A stretch of DNA of 5,542 bases from Akkermansia sp. (GTDB lineage: Bacteria; Verrucomicrobiota; Verrucomicrobiia; Verrucomicrobiales; Akkermansiaceae): assembly GCA_017555465.1 (NCBI GenBank), contig JAFZGH010000125.1, forward strand, positions 1-5,542. The letters run 5' to 3'. Both the position numbers and the translations under genes were made by a program. Shown one piece after another: positions 1 through 5,170 of the stretch. The first letter of the stretch is position 1, and each line of letters starts with the position of its first letter. A model generated the notes under the pieces. It worked only from the letters and a program-made list of their open reading frames with translations, searched no databases and was not told the origin of the DNA.

Positions 1-284
1 AGGCAATCAGTATCCCCCTCCTCCGAATGGGCGCAGAGCAACTGCTGGCCGATGCAGATGCCCAGCACCGGCTGTTTCAGGTTGCGAATCACAGCATCCA
101 GCCCGCTTTCGCGCAGGTAGGCCATGGTATTGGCGGCTTCCCCCTGTCCGGGGAAGATGATGCGGTCTGCGGAGGCAAGTTCGGCGGGGTCATCAGTCAC
201 CACCGGCTCCACCCCGATACGGTGGAGCGCATTGATGACGGAACGGATATTGCCCGCATTGTATCTGACAACTGCTACCTTCAT
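1..284 (-). CDS. hisH: Imidazole glycerol phosphate synthase, glutaminase subunit HisH (partial, C-terminus beyond left edge)
   Basis: Class I glutamine amidotransferase subunit. It hydrolyses glutamine and passes ammonia to the HisF cyclase, forming imidazole glycerol phosphate and AICAR in the cytoplasm. Only the first 94 codons are present; reading starts at the ATG ending at 284 and runs off base 1. The N-terminus MKVAVVRYNAGNIRSV is the usual HisH opening strand with the GN.RSV helix start. QPVLGIC (residues 71-77) gives the nucleophile Cys77, followed by the usual SEEG at 88-91. Two conserved spots differ from the family: the PGVG oxyanion strand reads PGQG (45-48), and the usual GICLGMQ reads GICIGQQ (75-81). 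The catalytic His and Glu lie outside the window. The start is 4 bases after the hisB stop; a weak AAGGA lies about 13 bases upstream, too far to be a convincing ribosome site. Identity is secure; activity cannot be judged from this fragment. Confidence 0.95.
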   Translation of the reverse strand, partial: MKVAVVRYNAGNIRSVINALHRIGVEPVVTDDPAELASADRIIFPGQGEAANTMAYLRESGLDAVIRNLKQPVLGICIGQQLLCAHSEEGDTDC

Positions 285-288
285 ATTC

Positions 289-1359
289 TCAGAGAGTTCC
301 TTTGCTGGAGGGGAGCACCAGGTGGCGCACATCGCGCTGCACCGCCACGCGGATGGCGCGGGCCAGGGCCTTGAATGTTCCCTCTATCTTATGGTGTTCA
401 TTCTCACCCTCAGCCTTGATGCTGAGGTTCATGAGCGCGGCATCGCTCAGACTCTTGAAGAAGTGGTAGAACATCTCCGTGGGCATATCGCCGATGCGCT
501 CGCGCTTGTATTCAGCCAGCCACTGCAGCCAGGGGCGTCCGCCGAAATCCAGCGCAGCCTGACACAGGCAGTCATCCATGGGCAGGCAGTAGCCGTAGCG
601 GGAAATGCCCAGTTTGTTGCCAATCGCCTTGCGCAGGCATTCGCCCAGCGCCAGGCCGGTGTCCTCAATGGTGTGGTGCTCGTCCACATAGAGATCGCCC
701 TTCACACGGATGGTCACGCCCATGCCGCCGTGGTGCGCCAGCTGTGCCAGCATGTGGTCGAAGAAGCCCAGCCCGGTGCTGATTTCGCAGAAGCCGGGGC
801 GGTCAAGCTCCAGTTTCACGTAGATATCTGTCTCGCGCGTGGTGCGCTGCACCTCGGCACTGCGCTCACCGGCCACCAGAATCTCGGTAATCTTCTTCCA
901 GTCCATGCCATCGGTGCCAATCTGGAGAGCCTTGCACCCGAGATTCTGCGCCAGCTGCACATCCGTGGCGCGGTCGCCGATGACATAGCAGTTCTCCAGG
1001 TCGTATGAGCCGTCCATGTAGGCGGTCAGCATGCCAGTGCCGGGCTTGCGGGTGGGGGCATTATCCTGCGGGAAATGGCGGTCGATGAGGATATCGTCAA
1101 ACTCGACCCCCTCGCCTTTCAGCGTATCGAGAATGAAGTTATGAACCGGCCAGAAGGTATCCTCCGGGAAAGAATCCGTCCCCAGGCCGTCCTGGTTGCT
1201 CACCATCACGAATTCATAGTCGGTGAGCTCGCGGATGGTGCTCAGCGCGCGGAACGTGCCGGGTACGAACACGAGCTTCTCGAAAGCATCAATCTGCTCG
1301 TCAGCCGGTTCCTGGATAATTGTGCCGTCGCGGTCGATGAAAAGAGCTTTTTTCTTCAT
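289..1359 (-). CDS. hisB: Bifunctional histidinol-phosphatase / imidazoleglycerol-phosphate dehydratase HisB
   Basis: 356 residues, matching the E. coli type bifunctional HisB (about 355). Residues 1-165 are a HAD phosphatase that turns histidinol phosphate into histidinol: motif I FIDRDGT has nucleophile Asp9 and acid/base Asp11, motif II is VSNQDG (53-58), the motif III lysine is Lys105 in TRKP, and motif IV is GDRATD (128-133). Residues 168-356 are the dehydratase that makes imidazole acetol phosphate, with metal-binding motifs FFDHML (199-204), DEHHTIED (226-233) and NEHHKIEG (320-327) and the family C-terminus LPSSKGTL. The zinc-loop cysteines of the E. coli phosphatase (C.H.....C.C) are replaced: only His95 remains, with Asp93, Ala101 and Thr103 in the cysteine positions. 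The ATG is 3 bases after the hisDC stop with no Shine-Dalgarno, suggesting translational coupling. Domain wording such as SFPEDTFWP and PTEMF.HFFKSLSDAA resembles Bacteroidota HisB from memory. Confidence 0.97.
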   Translation of the reverse strand: MKKKALFIDRDGTIIQEPADEQIDAFEKLVFVPGTFRALSTIRELTDYEFVMVSNQDGLGTDSFPEDTFWPVHNFILDTLKGEGVEFDDILIDRHFPQDNAPTRKPGTGMLTAYMDGSYDLENCYVIGDRATDVQLAQNLGCKALQIGTDGMDWKKITEILVAGERSAEVQRTTRETDIYVKLELDRPGFCEISTGLGFFDHMLAQLAHHGGMGVTIRVKGDLYVDEHHTIEDTGLALGECLRKAIGNKLGISRYGYCLPMDDCLCQAALDFGGRPWLQWLAEYKRERIGDMPTEMFYHFFKSLSDAALMNLSIKAEGENEHHKIEGTFKALARAIRVAVQRDVRHLVLPSSKGTL

Positions 1360-1362
1360 GGG

Positions 1363-3711
1363 TCAGAATTTCTTGAGAGCTGCCAGCAGTTCAGCATTCT
1401 CTGCCGGGGTACCGATGGTGATGCGCAGGCAGTTAGAGCACATCATAATGCGGTGGCGGTTGCGCACGATAATCCCCTGCTCCACCAGCGCATCATAAAT
1501 AGCGCAGGCATCTGTCACACGGACCAGGAAGAAGTTGGCATCGCTGGAGTACACTTGCTCGCAGATGGGGAGCGATGCCACTGCCTGCATCATGCGGGTA
1601 CGCTCAGCCAGTGCTTCATCCACCCAGGCGCGGATTTCATCCATATGCTCCAGGCGTTCCATGGCAGCACGCTGGGTGAGAATGTTCACATTGTACGGGT
1701 ATTTCACCTTGTTGAACAGGGCAATGACTTCCGGGTGCGCCAGCGCCATACCCAGGCGGATACCGGCGGAGGCCCATGCCTTGGAGAAGGTATTGAGTAC
1801 GATGAGACGCGGATATTCCTCCAGCAGCGCACTGGCAGAAGAGCCTGCCGGCGCAAAGTCGATATAGGCCTCATCCACCACGACAATTCCCGGGAAGATA
1901 TCCAGCACCTTGCGGATTTCGCACAGCGGCAGCAGGTTGCCGGTGGGATTATTGGGACTGCAAATGAACACCACCTTGGTGCAGGGAGAGTAGATGGACT
2001 GCAGGAAGTTTTCTGCATTGAACCCGAAGCCGTCCTCCAGAGGAATAGCGTTGTAGCGCACGTTATTGATATCGGCGCAGACTTCATACATGCCATAGGA
2101 GGGAGCAATGGCTGCCACTTCATCCACACCGGGGGTGCAGAAGGTTCGGAAAATCAGGTCAATGGCCTCATCGCTGCCGTTGCCCAGGAAAATGCGTTCC
2201 GGCGCCACGCCCTTGTAGGCGGAAATCTTCTGCTTCAGCTCCCACTGCAGCGGGTCGGGATAGCGGTTGTTCGGAGCGTTGTGCGGGCATTCATTGGCAT
2301 CCAGGAACACGTGGGCAGCCTTGCCGGCGTACTCGTCGCGGGCTGAGCTGTAAGGCTTGAGCTTCAGGATATTCGGGCGCACCAGACGAGCTATGCCCGT
2401 GCCGCCATCTTCCTGCGGAAGCGTGGCAACCTGCTGCATGCGCAGTGTCATGGCGCGGGCGTGCGCATGGAGCTGCTCGGCCTGGGCCATGAGCTCCACG
2501 GTGCGGCCAATGCTGCGGATGCCTTCGGCAGAAAGTGTCTGAAGGGTCATCTTGCGCTGGAAGCTGTCGATGCAGAGGCTGCTGTACGCACGCACACAGC
2601 CCATGGTCGGCAGCGTATGATTCGTGCCGCTGGCGTAGTCACCTGCGCTCTCACAGCTGTAGTTGCCCAGAAAGATGGAACCGGCATTCACGGTTTCCTT
2701 GGCCACATCAGCAGCATCCTCCATGGCGATGATGAGGTGCTCCGGGCCGTAGGCATTGGTGAAGTCCATGCAGTCCTGCTTGTCAGCCAGCACAATGATG
2801 CGGCTGTTTGCAATGGATTTGGCGGCAATTTCCTTGCGCGGCAGCTCAGCAAGCTGCTTTTCCACCTCGGCAGCCACCTGCTCTGCCACGGCGGCATCCG
2901 TGGTCACCAGCATGGCCTGGCTGTCCGGGCCGTGCTCAGCCTGGCTCAACAGGTCTGCAGCCACAAAAGAGGGTACGCAGCTGCTGTCGGCCAGCACCTC
3001 CACCTCGCTGGGGCCGGCGGGCATATCAATGGCCACGCCGGAAAGCGATGCCAGTTGCTTGGCTGCGGTCACGTAGGCATTACCCGGACCGAAAATCTTG
3101 TCGACCTTCGGCACTGATGCCGTGCCGTAGGTCATGGCGGCAATAGCCTGCGCGCCGCCCACCTTGAAAATACGCTTCACCCCGCAAAGCTCTGCCGCAT
3201 ACAAAATGGCGGGATTCACCTTGCCATCCTTGCCGGGAGGGGTGCACAGCACCACTTCCTCACACCCGGCCACGGCGGCGGGCACGGCCAGCATGAGCAC
3301 CGTGGAGAACAGGGGAGCCTGCCCGCCCGGCACATACAGCCCCACGCGCTGGATGGGCAGCGTGCGCTGCTCGCAGACCACACCGGGAGCAGTTTCCAAC
3401 TTCACCGGCGCCTGCGTATTCAGCTGAAGCTCATGAAAATCATAGATATTGCAATAGGCCAGCTCAATAGCCTCCTTGAGCTCCTGAGGCACAGAGGCCA
3501 CAGCCTCTGCCACTTCTGCCGGGGAAACAGCCAGAGATTCCAGCTCCACGCCATCAAAACGGTGCCCGTATTCGTGCAGCGCCTGGTCGCCATGCATATG
3601 CACAGCATCCATAATGGGGCGAACCACATCAAAGAGTTGCGTGACATCGAAGGCCGGGCGGCGCGCCAGCTCCGCCCACTGCTCACGTTTCGGTTCCGTT
3701 ATGATGGTCAT
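1363..3711 (-). CDS. hisDC: Fused histidinol dehydrogenase-histidinol-phosphate aminotransferase (HisD-HisC)
   Basis: One uninterrupted 782-codon frame carries two complete enzymes. Residues 1 to about 426 are HisD, which oxidises histidinol to histidine with two NAD. Visible are GLYVPGG (124-130), KIFGPGN (205-211), DMPAGPSEV (229-237), LLSQAEHGPDS with zinc ligands Gln257 and His260, YGPEH with catalytic Glu324 and His325, SAGDYASGTNH with Asp358 and His365, and a C-terminal His417 matching the last zinc ligand. Residues about 441-782 are HisC, the PLP aminotransferase making histidinol phosphate: LKPYSSARDE (451-460), SPNNPTG (585-591), DEAY with Asp613, PLP lysine Lys644 in FSKAW, and phosphate-binding Arg652 and Arg763 in LRITIGT. 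Each half is near family length (about 430 and 350) and no key residue is missing. The joint is only about 15 residues. It sits where adjacent hisD and hisC meet in hisGDCBH operons, so loss of a stop codon is the simplest origin. Met425 (codon ending at 2439) could in principle start a separate 358-residue HisC. The start follows hisG by 22 bases. Confidence 0.95.
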   Translation of the reverse strand: MTIITEPKREQWAELARRPAFDVTQLFDVVRPIMDAVHMHGDQALHEYGHRFDGVELESLAVSPAEVAEAVASVPQELKEAIELAYCNIYDFHELQLNTQAPVKLETAPGVVCEQRTLPIQRVGLYVPGGQAPLFSTVLMLAVPAAVAGCEEVVLCTPPGKDGKVNPAILYAAELCGVKRIFKVGGAQAIAAMTYGTASVPKVDKIFGPGNAYVTAAKQLASLSGVAIDMPAGPSEVEVLADSSCVPSFVAADLLSQAEHGPDSQAMLVTTDAAVAEQVAAEVEKQLAELPRKEIAAKSIANSRIIVLADKQDCMDFTNAYGPEHLIIAMEDAADVAKETVNAGSIFLGNYSCESAGDYASGTNHTLPTMGCVRAYSSLCIDSFQRKMTLQTLSAEGIRSIGRTVELMAQAEQLHAHARAMTLRMQQVATLPQEDGGTGIARLVRPNILKLKPYSSARDEYAGKAAHVFLDANECPHNAPNNRYPDPLQWELKQKISAYKGVAPERIFLGNGSDEAIDLIFRTFCTPGVDEVAAIAPSYGMYEVCADINNVRYNAIPLEDGFGFNAENFLQSIYSPCTKVVFICSPNNPTGNLLPLCEIRKVLDIFPGIVVVDEAYIDFAPAGSSASALLEEYPRLIVLNTFSKAWASAGIRLGMALAHPEVIALFNKVKYPYNVNILTQRAAMERLEHMDEIRAWVDEALAERTRMMQAVASLPICEQVYSSDANFFLVRVTDACAIYDALVEQGIIVRNRHRIMMCSNCLRITIGTPAENAELLAALKKF

Positions 3712-3733
3712 GGAAATAGAATAAAGTTTGTGA

Positions 3734-4588
3734 TTACAGAATCATTTTCTCAATCGGCAGCACCAGAATGCCCTGGGCGCCGGCTTCTTTCAGACGGCCG
3801 ATGATATCCCAGAAGCAGGTCTCATCCAGCACGGTGTGAATGCTGCACCAGCCCTCCTGCGCCAGCGGCATGATGGTGGGGCTCTTCACACCGGGAAGCA
3901 CCGCCACAATCTGCTCCACACAATCCTTGGGTGCATTCATGAGCACATAGCGCTTATCAGCGGCAGTCATCACCGCATCCATGCGGAAGAGCAGTTTTTC
4001 CAGAATCTCACGCTTCTCTGCGCAGAGGTTCTTGTTGGCAATGAGCACGGCCTCACTCTCCAGCACCACTTCCACCTCGCGCAGGTTATTGCTCACCAGG
4101 GTTGCGCCACTGCTCACGATATCGAAGATGGCATCTGCCAGGCCAATGCCGGTGGAAATCTCCACCGAACCGGTGATAACATGAATATGAGCCTGCACCC
4201 CCTGCTCCTCCAGCCAGCGGCGAAGGATTACAGGATAGGAGGTGGCAATGCGGCGGCCCTGCAACCACTGCGGTCCGGTGTACTCGTGTTCCTTGGGAAT
4301 GGCGATACTCAACCGGCAGCCGCCAAAGCCCAGATTTTTCACAATATCAGCATCGCCCTGGCGCTCCAGATACTCATTGAGCCCCACCACACCGATATCC
4401 GCCACGCCGTCTGTCACCGTCTCGGGGATATCGTCATCGCGCAGGTAAAGCACCTCCATGGGGAACTTGCGGGCCTCCACCAGCAGCGTACGCTTCGACG
4501 AGGGAACCTTGATGCCGGCCTCGGCCAGAATAGCCATGGTATCCTCATTCAGACGCCCCTTGGATTGTACAGCAATTCTCAGTTTCAT
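3734..4588 (-). CDS. hisG: ATP phosphoribosyltransferase, long form HisG
   Basis: Catalyses the committed first step, ATP plus PRPP to phosphoribosyl-ATP, in the cytoplasm. The chosen start (ATG ending at 4588) gives 284 residues beginning MKLRIAVQSKGRL, the usual HisG N-terminus. An upstream in-frame ATG ending at 4627 would add 13 residues that do not look like the family and would begin right at the foot of the intergenic hairpin, so I rejected it. The PRPP-binding stretch GSVEISTGIGLADAIFDIVS.GATL lies at 140-164. Residues from about 212 to the end form the PII-like regulatory domain of long-form HisG (LMNAPKD, SPTIMPLA.EGW, GILVLPIEKMI), which binds histidine for feedback inhibition in characterised members; no HisZ partner is therefore expected. 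No Shine-Dalgarno precedes either start. It is the first gene of the his operon, and no histidine-codon leader peptide is visible upstream. Sequence wording resembles Bacteroidota HisG from memory. Confidence 0.96.
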   Translation of the reverse strand: MKLRIAVQSKGRLNEDTMAILAEAGIKVPSSKRTLLVEARKFPMEVLYLRDDDIPETVTDGVADIGVVGLNEYLERQGDADIVKNLGFGGCRLSIAIPKEHEYTGPQWLQGRRIATSYPVILRRWLEEQGVQAHIHVITGSVEISTGIGLADAIFDIVSSGATLVSNNLREVEVVLESEAVLIANKNLCAEKREILEKLLFRMDAVMTAADKRYVLMNAPKDCVEQIVAVLPGVKSPTIMPLAQEGWCSIHTVLDETCFWDIIGRLKEAGAQGILVLPIEKMIL

Positions 4589-4695
4589 GCTATCGGACAA
4601 TAGGTAAATTCTGCTATTTTCTATCATAGAACAAGGACGCGTCTACGAAGAATAGATGCGTCCTTGTTCTCTAGCACAGGAATGTGCCGGGAAGT
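4589..4695. other. Intergenic region between the HU gene and hisG
   Basis: A 107-base gap between two genes on the same strand. It is dominated by a long hairpin (4628-4670), with a second small stem GCACA-ggaa-TGTGC at 4674-4687. On the minus strand it shows no run of histidine codons, no T-box-like sequence and no Shine-Dalgarno. A TATGAT hexamer on the minus strand (4622-4627) could be a -10 box for hisG, but the matching -35 position is poor, so no hisG promoter is called. Confidence 0.6.
4628..4670 (-). terminator. 18-bp near-perfect hairpin, probable terminator of the HU gene or hisG leader element
   Basis: The arms at 4628-4645 and 4653-4670 pair over 18 positions around a 7-base loop (CGAAGAA). 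The only non-Watson-Crick position is 4641 with 4657: a G-U wobble in plus-strand RNA, but a C-A mismatch in the minus-strand RNA made from these genes. The left arm reads AGAACAAGGACGCGTCTA. It lies 26 bases past the HU stop and ends 40 bases before the hisG start. Neither side has a U-tract, so it is not a textbook intrinsic terminator. It could insulate the abundant HU message from the his operon, protect the HU mRNA 3' end, or sit in the hisG leader. Confidence 0.5.
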
Positions 4696-4998
4696 TTAGG
4701 CAACCTTGGCGGCTGCTTCCTTCAGGTTCTTACCAACCTTGAACTTCACCACCGAGCGGGCGGGAATCGGGACGTTCTTGGCGGGGTCCTTGGGGTTGCG
4801 GCCAACCTTGGGCTTCACTTCCTTCACAGTGAAAGTGCCGAAGTTGCGCAGCACAACGCGATCACCCTTACCCAGAGCGTCCGTAATCAGTTCGATCGTC
4901 TTCTGGATGATGTCAAGCACCTCGTTCTGCGTGAAACCGTTGTCCAGCTCAGCGCATACCTTGTTCACAAGCTCTCTCTTAGTAATCGTATTTGCCAT
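4696..4998 (-). CDS. HU/IHF-family histone-like DNA-binding protein
   Basis: A 100-residue basic nucleoid protein; the family works as dimers that bend DNA in the nucleoid. The N-terminal helices TKRELVNKV and NEVLDIIQKTIELITDAL are followed by GDRVVLRNFGTFTVKEVKPKVGRNP, the saddle strands and the start of the DNA-binding arm. Pro69 of GRNP corresponds to the intercalating proline of HU/IHF. The arm turn reads GRNPKDPAKNVPIPA (66-80), one residue longer than the common GRNPQTGKEIKIPA form, and the protein ends in a Lys/Ala-rich tail. Length is slightly above the usual 90-95. The start ATG is preceded by an A/T-rich leader without a Shine-Dalgarno. HU versus IHF subunit cannot be settled by sequence reading, but HU is more likely. 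It is probably transcribed alone, with a hairpin after its stop and its own promoter upstream. Confidence 0.95.
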   Translation of the reverse strand: MANTITKRELVNKVCAELDNGFTQNEVLDIIQKTIELITDALGKGDRVVLRNFGTFTVKEVKPKVGRNPKDPAKNVPIPARSVVKFKVGKNLKEAAAKVA

Positions 4999-5030
4999 AA
5001 TAAAAATTGCTTTGTTGAAAAGCCGGGCAC

Positions 5031-5059
5031 ATTGTAGACCAAAAAATCCTTTTTGTCTC
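5031..5059 (-). promoter_or_regulatory. Candidate proximal sigma-70-type promoter of the HU gene
   Basis: On the minus strand, GAGACA (5054-5059) and TACAAT (5031-5036) are separated by exactly 17 bases. The -10 box matches five of six consensus bases and the -35 box four of six. Transcription would begin around 5022-5025, giving a leader of about 25 bases before the ATG ending at 4998. Called by eye from consensus only. Confidence 0.4.
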
Positions 5060-5063
5060 GCCT

Positions 5064-5083
5064 AAAGTGATAAAAAGTGACAA
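5064..5083. repeat. Tandem 10-base direct repeat AAAGTGAyAA
   Basis: AAAGTGATAA (5064-5073) is followed directly by AAAGTGACAA (5074-5083), differing at one base. The period is close to one helical turn and it overlaps the -10 box and spacer of the distal HU promoter candidate, so it could be a protein-binding site. In A-rich DNA it could also be chance. Confidence 0.4.
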
Positions 5084-5095
5084 ATTTTGCGTCAA
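5067..5095 (-). promoter_or_regulatory. Candidate distal promoter of the HU gene
   Basis: On the minus strand, TTGACG (5090-5095) and TATCAC (5067-5072) are 17 bases apart. The -35 box is five of six to consensus; the -10 box is weaker. Its -35 box is part of the 9-bp inverted repeat shared with the plus-strand candidate. It may be a second HU promoter or an alternative to the proximal one. Confidence 0.35.
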
Positions 5096-5139
5096 CTGCA
5101 CCCATTTTCAGTAATTTTCGGGCATTTTGGGTTGACGCA
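5088..5139. repeat. 9-bp perfect inverted repeat carrying mirrored TTGACG boxes
   Basis: TGCGTCAAC (5088-5096) and GTTGACGCA (5131-5139) are exact reverse complements separated by 34 bases. Each arm contains TTGACG reading outward, one toward the HU gene and one toward rnhC. The arrangement fits paired divergent -35 boxes, or a spaced operator read by a dimeric regulator. Confidence 0.6.
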
Positions 5140-5160
5140 TTGCCAAATTCACCTCATTCT
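5132..5160 (+). promoter_or_regulatory. Weak candidate promoter of rnhC
   Basis: TTGACG (5132-5137) is followed 17 bases later by CATTCT (5155-5160), which matches only three of six -10 bases. Transcription would start a few bases before the ATG at 5171, implying a very short or nearly absent leader. The -35 box is good and the -10 box poor, hence low confidence. Confidence 0.25.
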
Positions 5161-5170
5161 ATGAGCAGAC

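Larger units (their letters stand above)
4999..5170. other. Divergent intergenic region between the HU gene and rnhC
   Basis: 172 A/T-rich bases between two genes reading away from each other. It contains no plausible coding sequence. It holds two candidate minus-strand promoters for the HU gene, one weak plus-strand candidate for rnhC, a 9-bp inverted repeat that includes the TTGACG boxes of two of these promoters, and a short 10-base tandem direct repeat. Confidence 0.7.

Noticed and set aside
124..1008. Plus-strand open frame of 294 codons opposite hisB and hisH
   Set aside because: Antisense to two conserved genes, with no family features and no promoter or ribosome site.
1075..2346. Long plus-strand open frame of 423 codons opposite hisB and hisDC
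   Set aside because: It lies antisense to two proteins with full family motifs, has no recognisable domain, and is rich in His, Ala and Gly, as expected from reading the complement of GC-rich codons.
3836..4603. Plus-strand open frame of 255 codons opposite hisG
   Set aside because: Entirely antisense to hisG, with no recognisable motif and the same composition bias; a shadow of the true gene.
4589..4627. 13-residue N-terminal extension of HisG from the upstream ATG
   Set aside because: The extension is not HisG-like, has no ribosome site, and would place the start codon directly at the base of the hairpin; the ATG ending at 4588 gives the usual HisG N-terminus.
4589..4695. Histidine leader-peptide attenuator or T-box upstream of hisG
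   Set aside because: No small frame with a run of His codons and no T-box-like conserved sequence is present, and the 107-base space is too short for a typical T-box plus terminator.
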